Counted from the stretch's first letter, positions 26,525-36,433 are shown. The stretch: 64,000 nt of DNA from Maridesulfovibrio salexigens DSM 2638 (GCF_000023445.1 NC_012881.1:3277501-3341500), one strand, 5' to 3'. The notes: generated by a model from the sequence alone, not told the origin. Translations and numbers: made by a program.

Positions 26525-27337
26525 CTATGTAATGATAACCCCGGCGTAGGCCACTACCCGTTCGTAGTCACCAGTCGCCTGACCTGAGTTGGTATACTGC
26601 ACAAGCTTGCCGGAAGTGGCACCGAGCTTTTTGGCGGCGAACATTGCCATAGTCATGGGCAGGACACCGCACATGCTGATCTGATTGGATGAAACAATGG
26701 AGTAAAGGTCGGACGGGTCCATACGGATGATCGCCTCAAGAGCCATAGAATCGAGTTTCTTGGCCTGATCAGCAGAAACGAAATGACTCATGTCGGAGCT
26801 GACAACCATAGAGATGGGCTGTGAAGAATCTTTCATTATTTCCGCTATGGCCTCACCTGCCTTGCGCAGATTGGACGGAGAAGCCTCTGAAACACAAACC
26901 GGGACTATCTTCATTGCCGGATTAAGGTAATGCAAAAAAGGCACTATAACTTCAAGGGAGTGCTCCCGCGAATGGGCCTTTTCATTTGAAACAAAACCGG
27001 TTCTACTTTCAATGAGCTTTGCGGCCAGTTCCTCATCTACATCCAGCTTGCCGCCGGGAAATTCCCAGCTTCCTTTATCCCAGACAGACAGAGGGGACCC
27101 GAGTCCGGTATGATTGGGGCCAAGCAGAAACACAGTGTCAGACAGCTTGCTCTGGGCAAGAGTTTTACCGCAGGGTTCACCGGAAAACATATATCCTGCA
27201 TGTGGAACCATAATCAGGCGGTCAACCGGACGGTCGCCACCCGCATTCTGCGTTCCTGAATACATTTGAAGCTCCTTGCGAAGCTGATCAGGACTGTCCG
27301 GATAAAAACGTCCGGCTACTACGGGCTGTCTGTTCAT
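26525..27337 (-). CDS. amrB: AmmeMemoRadiSam system protein B (Memo family)
   Basis: A 270-residue Memo-family protein, structurally related to extradiol dioxygenases. In bacteria it usually travels with an AMMECR1 protein and a radical-SAM protein; neither is in this window. The family metal-site residues are visible as His46 (VPHAGYMFSG), His76 (GPNHTGLG) and Cys223 (MCGVLPM); SSDMSHF (His185) is also conserved. Biochemical function is unsettled. It starts 19 bases after the large exported TPR gene, so the two are likely co-transcribed from the sigma-54-like promoter at 30764-30780. Confidence 0.88.
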   Translation of the reverse strand: MNRQPVVAGRFYPDSPDQLRKELQMYSGTQNAGGDRPVDRLIMVPHAGYMFSGEPCGKTLAQSKLSDTVFLLGPNHTGLGSPLSVWDKGSWEFPGGKLDVDEELAAKLIESRTGFVSNEKAHSREHSLEVIVPFLHYLNPAMKIVPVCVSEASPSNLRKAGEAIAEIMKDSSQPISMVVSSDMSHFVSADQAKKLDSMALEAIIRMDPSDLYSIVSSNQISMCGVLPMTMAMFAAKKLGATSGKLVQYTNSGQATGDYERVVAYAGVIIT

Positions 27338-27355
27338 ATTTACCTGCCTTAAAAA

Positions 27356-30300
27356 TTATTGAAATACCGGGTCCGGCTGAAACTTGGAAGCATCCTGCTC
27401 AATCTTGTGGGTTGCCAGCGCGGAAGTTGCAAGACGTCCGTAAAGATCGCCCGGTTTTTGCTTGGCAACTTCTTCCATCAGTTTCTTCCACTCGGAAACA
27501 GCCCCGGCCTTTTCGTAAAGCTGGGCCAGACGGAAGCGGGATGAAGCCCATTCAGGATCAGAAAGCGGGATATACTTATCGTATTCCGCAGCCCACTTAA
27601 GAGCTTCACGGTAACGCCCGGAACTTTCCGCCGCGAAGATTGTCATCAGGATGCAATCCTTGATCTTTTCACGGTCTCCCCCGGTCTCAAGGAGCATGGC
27701 TAACGCTTCCTGCGCATATACGAAAACCTTCTTCAGCTCTTTCTTCTTCATGGAAGACTTGGCCATGTAATACATGGCATAAGCGCGCGAAGACTGGGGC
27801 AAAAGCAGATTTGAAGCCAAGCCAGCCCAAAGAGGAGTACTACGCTCAGTCTCTCCGAGATTTTCGTAAGCCATAGCCTGTGCGTATTCTATATGAACCT
27901 TCTGCTTCGGATCAAGTTTCCACTTATCCTTAGCAAGGTTGACCAGTGCGGTTACCTTACTCCAAGCCTGTTCATCCACGTAGATACCAAGGGCCATATC
28001 AAGAGCCATTGCTGAGTACTTAGGAATTTCCTCACCCTGCAAATAGCGTTCAATCAATTCCAAGGCCCTTGTCGGCTGCTCTTTCTTCCAGAAGCTGAGC
28101 GCTACACCAAGCCTTGTCTCATCATTAACATCTTTGCCTTCATTATTCTTTTGAGCATACTTGTTCCAGTAATCGACAACACGGCCGTAGTTCTCATCCC
28201 GAACCAGTTCCGGTACAGCCTTATCAAAAACTCTTGTACCAAGTTCACTGGCCCGATCTCTCAACCCGCTACGCGGATATTTATCAAGAAAACCCTGAAC
28301 CGCACCAAGGCAGTCTCCGTATTTTTTGTTCCAGTAATACCACATACCGAGCTTTAGTTGAGCAAGCGGAGCAAGCGGGCTATCCGGGAATTTCTCAATA
28401 ATATGAGTATAAATTTTCTGCGGCCTGAGGTTGTAAGGACGGTCAAAGACCTTGTCCATCTGGCTCATGCTTGGATCATCATAAATGCCTTCTTCAGCAA
28501 GACGCATCATGGAAACAAGCCCACCCTCTTTGTCGGGAAAATCTTTGGCCGCTTTTTCGTAAATTTCCTTGGCTGCGGTTTTCTGGCCGGTCTTAAGATA
28601 AATATCGCCGATGCGCGCCAAAACAATATCCGCTTCAGGAGCTTCCGGGGCAAGGTTGTAGTAAGCCCAATAGTTTTCACGGGCCTGCTCTATCTTGCCC
28701 AGCCTGTTCTGGGTATTGGCCGACATAAGGAGGAAATTCAGATCTTCAATGTAGAAACGAGGCCAGCGTTTATCAATATAGTCAATAATTTGGAAAGCCT
28801 GTTCATCATAACCAAGAGCATCCAGAGACTTGGCAAGGCCGAGTGCGGCATCACGGACAATCTTACTGTCCGGATACATCTGAACCAGATACTGGAACTG
28901 GTCCGCAGCCTTTTCGTATTCCTTCATACCGAGATAGTACTCACCCCAATAGTAACTGATATAAGGAATGTTGGGATCGTTGGGATACTGGGATTTAAGA
29001 AGATTAAAATAAGCCTTGGCCTCAGGCATGTTGCCTACTTTAAGGTTAAGCAACCCCAGATTAAGTAAGGCCATAGGGACATTCGGAGACTTGGTGTCCG
29101 CATTCATTGCTTCCATCCACGCACTGGCAATTTCACCGAAATTATCAGCCATGGCTTCACGATGCAGCTCGGTAAGGCCCTCAGCTTTACCGTAAAGAGC
29201 GCGCAAACGCATATCCAGCGGCAACTCTTTCATTAAGGAGACTTCTGTAAAGCCGTCTATTGCAACTTGAATCTCCCCTTCATCCAGAGCTCCTTCCGCA
29301 GCAAGCAGAACGCCCTTGGCGACCTTTATCCGGTCCTCAGGGGTCATTTCTTTCTCGCCCTCGACACCATCACCGCCTTCTACTCCATCATCAAGCTGCT
29401 CGGAATCTTCCACTGGATAGGCATCAGAAGCTGATGAATCCTGTTCACCTTCTACGGCTTCATCCCGAACATCAGTCCCATTGTCAGCCTCACGGGTAGA
29501 CTCAACAGCTCCTTCATCTTCAAGAGCGGGGTAATCAGCAGCCTCAAAGGAATCTTCATTACTCGGTGGAGGTGTTACCTGCCCAGATGCGGAGGATTCA
29601 GGCGGGGCTATTTTGCCGGAAACCTGACCGGAAACACTGCCGGTTGCCTGTCCTCCGGACTGGGAAGGAGGCGGAGCAATCCTGCCGGAGACACTGCCGG
29701 ACGCACTGCCTTCGGATTGCTGCGGCGGGGCGACTGAACCGGATGCACCTTCGCCTTCGGGAAATTCTTCTTCATAAGCAGCTTCATCAACACTTTCGTC
29801 GACACCTTCATCAATAATCTCATCTGAGGGAGGAGGTGCAATGCTTCCGCCAGCTGATCCACCGGAACTGTCCGTTTCTATGCGGGCGACAACCTGTCCA
29901 CCAGAATCGCCGTTATCAACAACACGGCGGGCAATGCCACCAGCCCGTGCCGGAGGTACCGAAGTATCAACAGGCTTAGCCTGCCCCGGACCGACGTTAG
30001 CCACAGGAGCACGATAAGTATAAGGAACAGAATAAAATGGACGTTTTACAGGCTGAGGAGGGACCTGTTCAACCGGAGTCTCTTCTGAAACCTGCTCCAA
30101 CTCCTCTTTGAGTTGTGCTGACTCTTGGTCTTCAGGCAGATCGACTTCTTCAATTACCGGAGGTTGCGGAGGCTTAGCCTCAGCCTTCAGAGCTGTTTTT
30201 TTTGCGGCTGCAACACGAGCCGCTTCAGCTTTTTCTTTTGCTTTCTTATCAGCTGCGCGTTTTGCCTCAGCCTTTTTCTGAGCTGCGATTTTCTTTTGAG

Positions 30301-30751
30301 CAGCTTTTTTACGATCAGCTTCACGGCGGGCTTTCTCTTCAGGCGAACGCCATTTGGAGCCAATGGGATCACGGAAAAACTGAATCGTCATTTGCCCGTT
30401 ACCAGCAGGCATGCGGATAAAGCCAAAAGCACTGGTCCGGGTTCCGATGGTGATGGAACTCGGGCCCATTTGCAGGGAATTGACCAAACGTAAAGAGGAT
30501 AAAGGAGCCGGGGTTGGCTGCTTTTCCCCCTTGAGAGCATTTTTGGGAAAAGAAATGGTTATCTGCTGCCGTCCGGTACGGGCAACTTTCCCAGAAAGAT
30601 TTTTCTGGTCAAAGACAAGACGTATGGAATCCATGTCAGCCTTGGTCTCAATAAAGTACTCCAAGGCATGACCAGGATTAGGGCAGGCGAGCCAAAAAAC
30701 GACCGCCATAAAAAGGGTCCGGACAACTCCGGTAAGTCGGCTAAGCGTCAC
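27356..30751 (-). CDS. Large exported TPR protein with AMIN-like N-terminus and repetitive linker
   Basis: An 1131-residue protein with a signal peptide ending in GHA (about residue 29). A beta-rich domain follows (about 30-125; YFIETKADMDSIRLVFDQKN) that resembles AMIN-type cell-wall-binding domains. Next come a Lys/Ala-rich coiled coil (about 130-200), a Pro/Glu-rich segment, and a Ser/Gly/Pro linker with recurring SGRIAPPPS / SGKIAPPES units (about 300-440). From about 480 many TPR-like units continue to the C-terminus. It should be a periplasmic scaffold. The start is a GTG at 30751; an internal ATG at 30709 is possible but would remove the charged part of the signal. amrB follows. Confidence 0.8.
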   Translation of the reverse strand: MTLSRLTGVVRTLFMAVVFWLACPNPGHALEYFIETKADMDSIRLVFDQKNLSGKVARTGRQQITISFPKNALKGEKQPTPAPLSSLRLVNSLQMGPSSITIGTRTSAFGFIRMPAGNGQMTIQFFRDPIGSKWRSPEEKARREADRKKAAQKKIAAQKKAEAKRAADKKAKEKAEAARVAAAKKTALKAEAKPPQPPVIEEVDLPEDQESAQLKEELEQVSEETPVEQVPPQPVKRPFYSVPYTYRAPVANVGPGQAKPVDTSVPPARAGGIARRVVDNGDSGGQVVARIETDSSGGSAGGSIAPPPSDEIIDEGVDESVDEAAYEEEFPEGEGASGSVAPPQQSEGSASGSVSGRIAPPPSQSGGQATGSVSGQVSGKIAPPESSASGQVTPPPSNEDSFEAADYPALEDEGAVESTREADNGTDVRDEAVEGEQDSSASDAYPVEDSEQLDDGVEGGDGVEGEKEMTPEDRIKVAKGVLLAAEGALDEGEIQVAIDGFTEVSLMKELPLDMRLRALYGKAEGLTELHREAMADNFGEIASAWMEAMNADTKSPNVPMALLNLGLLNLKVGNMPEAKAYFNLLKSQYPNDPNIPYISYYWGEYYLGMKEYEKAADQFQYLVQMYPDSKIVRDAALGLAKSLDALGYDEQAFQIIDYIDKRWPRFYIEDLNFLLMSANTQNRLGKIEQARENYWAYYNLAPEAPEADIVLARIGDIYLKTGQKTAAKEIYEKAAKDFPDKEGGLVSMMRLAEEGIYDDPSMSQMDKVFDRPYNLRPQKIYTHIIEKFPDSPLAPLAQLKLGMWYYWNKKYGDCLGAVQGFLDKYPRSGLRDRASELGTRVFDKAVPELVRDENYGRVVDYWNKYAQKNNEGKDVNDETRLGVALSFWKKEQPTRALELIERYLQGEEIPKYSAMALDMALGIYVDEQAWSKVTALVNLAKDKWKLDPKQKVHIEYAQAMAYENLGETERSTPLWAGLASNLLLPQSSRAYAMYYMAKSSMKKKELKKVFVYAQEALAMLLETGGDREKIKDCILMTIFAAESSGRYREALKWAAEYDKYIPLSDPEWASSRFRLAQLYEKAGAVSEWKKLMEEVAKQKPGDLYGRLATSALATHKIEQDASKFQPDPVFQ

Positions 30752-30763
30752 AATTAACTATCT

Positions 30764-30780
30764 TTGCAATATTCCTGCCT
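30764..30780 (-). promoter_or_regulatory. Sigma-54-type promoter before the exported TPR gene
   Basis: The minus strand reads AGGCAGGAATATTGCAA. The invariant GG and GC are separated by ten bases and the -12 half is a perfect TTGCA. It lies in the 62-base gap between a sigma-54 activator gene and the TPR gene. The predicted transcript would begin only about three bases before the GTG start. Confidence 0.6.
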
Positions 30781-30813
30781 ACCCCTCACAAAATCCACAC
30801 TTTTTGTAAAAAA

Positions 30814-31830
30814 TTAAACTTCCAAATTCCTTTTCTTGATCTTTTCAATCAGCGTCGTCCGCTTCACTCCGAGAAGTTCTGCGGCCTTGTTCTTAACGCC
30901 ACCGGCTTTTTCAAGGGCCTCGATCATGAGACGGTCTTCGACCTTCTCCAGAAAATCCTTGAGTCCGTTGGCTCCCTGCTCTTCCATATCTGAAAGGGTG
31001 GGCCAATTGAATCCAACAGGCTGCATAAGTTCGGCAACCTTTTTCTTGGGTTCCTTACCCACATCTTTCCAGATTTTTTCCGGCAGGTCATCGGGAACGA
31101 TTTCATCATCATCACAAAGGATGCACATACGTTCCATAAAATTTTCAAGCTCACGGACATTCCCCGGCCAAGTGTAGGAGACCAGCATATCAGCTGCATC
31201 GGACTGAATTCTAAGCTGTTCCATATCCTTATCTTCAGAAAAACGGCCAAGAAAATGCTTTGCCAGCAAAAGCACGTCCCCACCACGCTCACGAAGCGGA
31301 GGGAGATGCATGGGAATAACATTCAGGCGGTAAAAAAGGTCCTCGCGAAACCTTCCTGCGGCAACCTCCACTTCAAGATCCCGGTTGGTTGCAGCAACGA
31401 TACGTACATCCACCTTTTTGATGGAAGTTCCACCAACGCGTTCGATTTCTTTTTCCTGAAGGACTCTCAGAATTTTGACCTGCAGGCTCAGATCCATTTC
31501 ACCTATTTCATCAAGGAAAATGGTCCCGCCGTCAGCCAGTTCGAAACGTCCCGGACGGGAACGCACTGCATGGGTGAAAGCACCCTTCTCATGTCCAAAA
31601 AGTTCAGATTCCAGCAACTCCTTGGGGATGGCCCCGCAGTTTACCGGAACAAAAGGCTTTTCCTTTCGTTTGCTGTTGCGGTGCAAGGCACGCACAAGCA
31701 GCTCCTTACCCGTGCCGGATTCCCCGGTTACCAGCACGGTACTGTCTGTGGGCGCTACCTTTGCGAGAATCGCAAAGACCTCCTTAAGCGCAGGACTGTT
31801 TCCAATTATTCCACTTAAATTAAGAGCCAT
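30814..31830 (-). CDS. Sigma-54-dependent transcriptional activator without receiver domain, GAFTHA variant
   Basis: A 338-residue bacterial enhancer-binding protein. The AAA+ domain starts almost at the N-terminus ([14 protein letters not shown]); there is no phosphoreceiver, GAF or PAS domain. Walker A is GESGTGKE (36-43) and Walker [10 protein letters not shown] (103-111). The sigma-54-contacting loop is GAFTHA (83-88) instead of the nearly invariant GAFTGA. A Fis-type helix-turn-helix ([20 protein letters not shown]) closes the protein. The ATG at 31830 has GGGAGG just upstream; the frame's earlier TTG overlaps that site and is rejected. Without a sensory domain it is probably PspF-like, controlled by a partner protein or by its own level. 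The adjacent sigma-54-like promoter is the likely target. Confidence 0.9.
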   Translation of the reverse strand: MALNLSGIIGNSPALKEVFAILAKVAPTDSTVLVTGESGTGKELLVRALHRNSKRKEKPFVPVNCGAIPKELLESELFGHEKGAFTHAVRSRPGRFELADGGTIFLDEIGEMDLSLQVKILRVLQEKEIERVGGTSIKKVDVRIVAATNRDLEVEVAAGRFREDLFYRLNVIPMHLPPLRERGGDVLLLAKHFLGRFSEDKDMEQLRIQSDAADMLVSYTWPGNVRELENFMERMCILCDDDEIVPDDLPEKIWKDVGKEPKKKVAELMQPVGFNWPTLSDMEEQGANGLKDFLEKVEDRLMIEALEKAGGVKNKAAELLGVKRTTLIEKIKKRNLEV

Positions 31831-32033
31831 TCGGCCTCCCAAATTATTCTAGTCCGGGGAACTTTTTTAGTTCTGTTCCGCCTTGTACGGATTACTCCAT
31901 CATATAAAATGGATAACCCTACACATTCACTGTCAATGAAATGACGCAAAGTCAATATGCAATTGAATTTTTCTTGCAAAAATCAAATAAAAAACAGTCG
32001 AATATCCTAATTTAGGCCACAGGAAATGAAAAA

Positions 32034-33446
32034 TCACTCCATATCTTCCAATTCCCTGCCCTTGGTCTCCCGAACCATAAAGAGAACAAAGAAAAATGAG
32101 AGCGCCGCAAAAAAGGCATAAATGGAGTAAGTAATGCCCAATCCGACCCGGCTTACAAGTGAGGGAAAGGAAGCGGAAACCATGAAATTTGCCACCCACT
32201 GTGCCCCGGCACCAAGAGCAAGAGCGGAGGCACGAATACGGTTGTTGAACATCTCACCGAGCAGCACCCAGACCACAGGTCCCCACGAGAATCCGAAACA
32301 GAAAACATAAAGGTTGGCGGAATATAGTGCGGTTGTGGCAGATGCTCCCTGCAAAACAGGATGTCCGGTCGCATCAAGGGGGGCATTGCCGAACAAGTAG
32401 GCCAAAACGCCAAGAGTAACCAACATTCCAGCCGATCCCGCCAAAAGCAAAGGTTTTCGGCCTACCCGATCAATAAGTACAATCGCAACCAGTGTAGTCA
32501 CAATATTTACGACCCCGGTGATCACGGTAATCCACAAAGAATTTTCCTCGGAAAACCCGACACTGCGCCAAAGCATGGAGCCGTAATAAAAAATAACATT
32601 AATACCTACAAATTGTTGCAAGACAGAAAGCCCCAGCCCGATCCAGACGACAGGATGCAGTCCCCCTTCACATCTCAAGGCTGCAAATGAAGGAGTACAC
32701 TCTATCTTAAGACTGCCCTTGATTTCTTCAATTTTATCAAGAGTCTTCTCACCAAGAACTTTTGCAAGGATGCCCTCTGCCTCTTTCTCTCTTCTGGAAG
32801 CAATAAGATATCGGGGGGATTCCGGGATCATCAGAGCTGCAAATCCGTACAGAAGAGCAGGCGGGACCTCAGCCCAGAACATCCAGCGCCAAGTTTCAAA
32901 CCCGAGCCAGAGCACATTATCCGCCGATCCCCCTGCAATGCCCACCAACATGTAGTTGCTGAGCATAGCAACGAAAATCCCGACCACAATGGCCAGCTGT
33001 TGCAATGAACCGAAACTTCCGCGCAGGCTGGCCGGGGAAATCTCCGCAATGTAGGCTGGAGTAATGGCACTGGCAAGGCCGATCCCCACGCCACCAAGAA
33101 AACGCCAGAAAATAAAATCCCAGACAGTGATTGGCAGCCCGGAACCAACTCCACTGATGGTAAATAAAAACGCCGAAAGCAACATGGGCTTGATGCGTCC
33201 GTAACGGTCCGAAACCGATCCCGAAAGCAAAGCACCTACAGCGGAACCTATCAACGCGAGAGAAACAGACATTCCCACCAACACCGGACCGACCTTGAAA
33301 TAATCACCCAGCGCAACCACAGCGCCATTAATGACCGCAGTATCAAAGCCGAAAAGAAAGCCGCCGAGTGCTGCGGCAGCTGAAATAAGGAGGACAAAAA
33401 TTACCGATGCTGATTGCTTGGGATCGTGGGGGGGACTTGCAGACAT
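32034..33446 (-). CDS. MFS sugar porter family transporter
   Basis: A 470-residue, 12-span major facilitator of the sugar porter family (relatives are XylE, GalP and inositol carriers), probably a sugar:proton symporter. Signatures seen: GGFLFGFDTAVINGA in span 1, SDRYGRIKP between spans 2 and 3, PESPRYLIASRREKEAE in the central loop, DRVGRKPLL in the repeat of that loop, and a C-terminal RETKGRELE corresponding to PETKG. The substrate cannot be assigned. The ATG at 33446 is preferred over an overlapping GTG because AAGG lies five bases upstream. It is monocistronic. Confidence 0.88.
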   Translation of the reverse strand: MSASPPHDPKQSASVIFVLLISAAAALGGFLFGFDTAVINGAVVALGDYFKVGPVLVGMSVSLALIGSAVGALLSGSVSDRYGRIKPMLLSAFLFTISGVGSGLPITVWDFIFWRFLGGVGIGLASAITPAYIAEISPASLRGSFGSLQQLAIVVGIFVAMLSNYMLVGIAGGSADNVLWLGFETWRWMFWAEVPPALLYGFAALMIPESPRYLIASRREKEAEGILAKVLGEKTLDKIEEIKGSLKIECTPSFAALRCEGGLHPVVWIGLGLSVLQQFVGINVIFYYGSMLWRSVGFSEENSLWITVITGVVNIVTTLVAIVLIDRVGRKPLLLAGSAGMLVTLGVLAYLFGNAPLDATGHPVLQGASATTALYSANLYVFCFGFSWGPVVWVLLGEMFNNRIRASALALGAGAQWVANFMVSASFPSLVSRVGLGITYSIYAFFAALSFFFVLFMVRETKGRELEDME

Positions 33447-33562
33447 ACTCACCTTCTTATGGTTGGGTAATTACAGCTGAGCAACAGTAACAAACAATAC
33501 AAGCTGTTACCATACTCTCCGTATCAATGTCACCACAACTTCAAGGCAACCACCGTAAAAAC

Positions 33563-33598
33563 AAAAAAAAGGAGATACCGACCAAAGTCAGTATCTCC
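33563..33598 (-). terminator. Terminator of the FAD-dependent dehydrogenase gene
   Basis: Stem GGAGATAC/GTATCTCC with an inner GAC/GTC extension, followed on the minus strand by eight T (plus-strand A-run 33563-33570). It is placed directly after the gene. Confidence 0.88.
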
Positions 33599-33628
33599 CA
33601 TTCTTTCATAAAACCGCGAAGCGAATCT

Positions 33629-35035
33629 TTATTTCTTAGCTCTTCTGGCAATCTCTTTTGCCGGGATGATTCCGGTAGCGGAAGCGGAAACAATGTTCCC
33701 TGCTACACCCGGACCGTCACCTGCTACAAAAAGGCCTTCCAGCGCAGTTTCAAGCTGGTCGCTGGTTTCCACCTGAGTGGAAAAGAACTTGATTTCAGGT
33801 GCGTAAAGCAGAGTTTCCTCGTTGGCAACACCGGGAACTACATCGTTAAGCTTCTCGAGACCTTCAATGAGGTTACGCACGATACGCTCAGGCAGGGCCA
33901 TAGCTATATCACCGCAGGTAACGTTCTTCATAGTCGGCTCAACAAAGCTGTTACGAACACGGTTCCATGTGGAACGGCGTCCGCGCTTAAGATCACCAAA
34001 ACGCTGAAGAATGGGCTTGCCGCCGCCGATGATGGTGGCGAGCTTACCGATGGATTCACCATAAGCCTGGTTATCGGTAACAGGCTCTTCAAGCACAACC
34101 TTGGACAGGAAGGCGAAGTTGGTGTTCTCGGATTTTTTATCCATGTAGGCATGTCCGTTTACGCAGACAAAATCCTGATAGTTTTCAAGAGCTACAAATC
34201 CACCCTGGTTGGTACAGAAAGTACGGACCTGATCATCGTAAGTATTAGTGCGGATAAAGAAGGTGGGGTCATAGATCACGGAACAGAGATCGCGCATGAT
34301 ATCGCCGTGCACTTCCACACGAACACCGACCTCGATACCACGCTGGGTAATGGCAAGGTCGTGCTTCTTGGCGACACTACCCATCCACTCGGAACCGACA
34401 CGGCCCGGAGCGAGAATAACGTTCTTGGCTCTATATTCGCCTTTCTTGGTAACAACCCCGGCAAGTTCGCCGTTTTCAATGAGAATGTCATCTACATGCT
34501 CACCGGTACGAAAAGTTACACCCTTGCTCATACAGTAATCAGCCATTCCGGCAATATGTCCGGGAAGGTTGTCACTCCCAAGGTGCTTCTGCTTGATCAG
34601 CAGCAAATCGATGCCATGTTTGAGGGCATCTTTGCGGATATTCTTGGCTTCTTCCATGTTGGTGGGGTAAACCTGACCGTCCATGTTGAAGCGGTTGAAA
34701 ATTTCTTCGGTTTCATCAATGAGGGCTTTCGCCGCGGAAACCGACATAAACTGGGTAAGGTCGGTTTTGCCGAGCTTGTGAATATAGTTGAGCTTGCCGT
34801 CGGAAAAAAGGCCAGCCCCGCCCACACCGGAAAGGATGTTGCAGGGTTTGCATTTAATGCATTCCTGATCCCCGGTTATGGGACAATGTCGTTTAAGGGA
34901 CGCCTTTCCCTTTTCGATGACCAGAACATCAAGGTCGGTATTCTCGCCAAGGTAATAGGCTGCGAAAAGTCCCGCAGGACCACCGCCGACAATAATTACA
35001 TCAAACTCTTTCTTCCCGTTATCTTTCGGGCTCAT
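33629..35035 (-). CDS. NAD(P)/FAD-dependent dehydrogenase (COG2509-like)
   Basis: A 468-residue flavoprotein. The FAD-binding dinucleotide fold DVIIVGGGPAGLFAAYYL is near the N-terminus. It is followed by a cysteine-containing segment (ECIKCKPCNILSGVGGAGLF), GKLNYIHKLGKT in the middle, and the C-terminal FAD-contact LFVAGDGPGVAGNI. This matches the uncharacterised 'FAD-dependent dehydrogenase' family. The open frame reaches 35155, but TGGAGAA sits before the ATG at 35035 and the conserved fold begins there. It is divergent from the Rrf2-type regulator, which might control it. Confidence 0.85.
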   Translation of the reverse strand: MSPKDNGKKEFDVIIVGGGPAGLFAAYYLGENTDLDVLVIEKGKASLKRHCPITGDQECIKCKPCNILSGVGGAGLFSDGKLNYIHKLGKTDLTQFMSVSAAKALIDETEEIFNRFNMDGQVYPTNMEEAKNIRKDALKHGIDLLLIKQKHLGSDNLPGHIAGMADYCMSKGVTFRTGEHVDDILIENGELAGVVTKKGEYRAKNVILAPGRVGSEWMGSVAKKHDLAITQRGIEVGVRVEVHGDIMRDLCSVIYDPTFFIRTNTYDDQVRTFCTNQGGFVALENYQDFVCVNGHAYMDKKSENTNFAFLSKVVLEEPVTDNQAYGESIGKLATIIGGGKPILQRFGDLKRGRRSTWNRVRNSFVEPTMKNVTCGDIAMALPERIVRNLIEGLEKLNDVVPGVANEETLLYAPEIKFFSTQVETSDQLETALEGLFVAGDGPGVAGNIVSASATGIIPAKEIARRAKK

Positions 35036-35280
35036 AATATTCTCCAGTATTGGTCTTTTTCGCCTGCTTTGCGCAACCCGCGCAGGCATGCCAATATACG
35101 CTTTTATCCATAGAATTTCAAAATTGCAACCTTTTATTATTTTTTTCAAATTCAATAAAAAACATATATAATCAACAACTTAAAACACACAAAACAAATT
35201 ATCAGTTACACTTAAAGCGATCCCTCTTGACCCAGAGCAATTACTTTTCTACATGGATTAGTAAACCAAAAGGAAATTTC

Positions 35281-35712
35281 ATGAGACTGACAACTAGAAG
35301 CAGATACGGAACCCGAATGATACTGGACATTGCCACGCACTGCACCGCAGGCCCGGTCCGTATCAGTGACATTGCCAGCCGTCAGGGACTTTCAACAAAA
35401 TACCTTGAAAAGCTCATCCGCGAATTAAAAAAAGCCGGATTTATTGCCAGCAAACGCGGCCCCGGCGGTGGACATTCATTGGCAATGGCCCCGGAAGATA
35501 TAACAGTAGGCGCGGTGGTTAGAAGCCTTGAGGGGGATGCCGGACTGGTTGAATGTCTGGATAACGACGACCTCTGTAAGCGCATTGACAACTGCCCCAC
35601 TCGCGAGGTCTGGATCAAAGCCAGCAAAGCCATGTACGCAGCCTTGGATGAAATATCCATTGCCGACCTGCTCAAGGAAGGCTCTTTCTGCGTCAAGACC
35701 AACCCTTTTTAA
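35281..35712 (+). CDS. Rrf2-family transcriptional regulator with three-cysteine cluster motif
   Basis: A 143-residue regulator. The winged helix occupies residues 1-70 (RLTTRSRYGTRMILDIA, SDIASRQGLSTKYLEKLI, GPGGGHSLA). Three cysteines, Cys92, Cys99 and Cys105, have the spacing of [2Fe-2S]-binding IscR/NsrR-type members, so it probably senses iron-sulfur status, redox or nitric oxide. The frame is open far upstream, but AAGGAAATTTC precedes the ATG at 35281, where homology begins. No iron-sulfur assembly genes are adjacent; the divergent FAD dehydrogenase may be a target. A terminator follows. Confidence 0.9.
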   Translation: MRLTTRSRYGTRMILDIATHCTAGPVRISDIASRQGLSTKYLEKLIRELKKAGFIASKRGPGGGHSLAMAPEDITVGAVVRSLEGDAGLVECLDNDDLCKRIDNCPTREVWIKASKAMYAALDEISIADLLKEGSFCVKTNPF

Positions 35713-35735
35713 ATAATACTCAAATTGATTTTGCA

Positions 35736-35772
35736 CCCCTGCCCCGTGTCCTCGGGTCAGGGGCTTTTTTTT
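35736..35772 (+). terminator. Terminator of the Rrf2-family gene
   Basis: A GC-rich stem (CCCCTG with CAGGGG, plus an inner CCCG/CGGG-type stem) is followed by eight T. Confidence 0.88.
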
Positions 35773-35850
35773 GTAAGAACATCTTTCTTTGCGAATATTT
35801 CGCTTAATTTATCTTGCGAATGAGCCAAAGATTATTCTACATTCACACAC

Positions 35851-36300
35851 ATGATTTACAAACTAACAACTCTCATTGTCATTATCTGCGCTGCAGCCCT
35901 ATTCACTGCTGCCCATTTTTCTTCACCTCCAAAGAATCTGGGGATTACTGGCGGCAACCTTTCCCCATGCCCGAACAGCCCGAACTGCGTTTCCTCACAG
36001 GAAACCGACAAAGAGCATTCCACCCAGGCATTCAAAGCCAGCGGCAGCAATAAACAAGTCATGAAAAAACTAAGGTCCTGCATTAAAAAAATGGGTGGAA
36101 AGATCACTTCCCGCAGCGGCCCTTACCTGCATGCTGAATTCAGGAGCAAATGGTTCCGTTTTGTAGACGACCTTGAATGCATTTATGATGAAGCGGAAGG
36201 AAAAATTGATGTCCGATCCGCAGCACGACTCGGCTATTCCGATTTCGGAGTGAACAAAAAAAGGGTTGATGAATTGCGCAGACTTTTTGAGGAAGAATAA
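35851..36300 (+). CDS. DUF1499 family protein, membrane-anchored or exported
   Basis: A 149-residue protein with an N-terminal hydrophobic segment (LTTLIVIICAAALFTAA) that is either a signal peptide or an anchor. The DUF1499 signature is clear: CPNSPNCVSSQ after the hydrophobic part, a central LHAEFRSKWFRFVDDLE and the C-terminal VRSAARLGYSDFGVNKKR. The two cysteines in CPNSPNC may pair or bind a ligand. Function is unknown for the family. It is apparently monocistronic. Confidence 0.85.
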   Translation: MIYKLTTLIVIICAAALFTAAHFSSPPKNLGITGGNLSPCPNSPNCVSSQETDKEHSTQAFKASGSNKQVMKKLRSCIKKMGGKITSRSGPYLHAEFRSKWFRFVDDLECIYDEAEGKIDVRSAARLGYSDFGVNKKRVDELRRLFEEE

Positions 36301-36433
36301 AATTCTGGTCATAGCAACTTCCTATAGAGAAGAAAAATACCACTCCGTCTTAACTATCAGTTTTAAATATTCGACTGATCCTCCCACCTGAGCTTAAGGA
36401 TTTACTCTAAATCACAATCAGGAGGAGAAACAA

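Noticed and set aside
33527-35113. 528-codon open frame antisense to the FAD-dependent dehydrogenase gene
   Set aside because: The opposite strand has an intact flavoprotein with Shine-Dalgarno sequence and terminator; the antisense frame has no recognisable motif.
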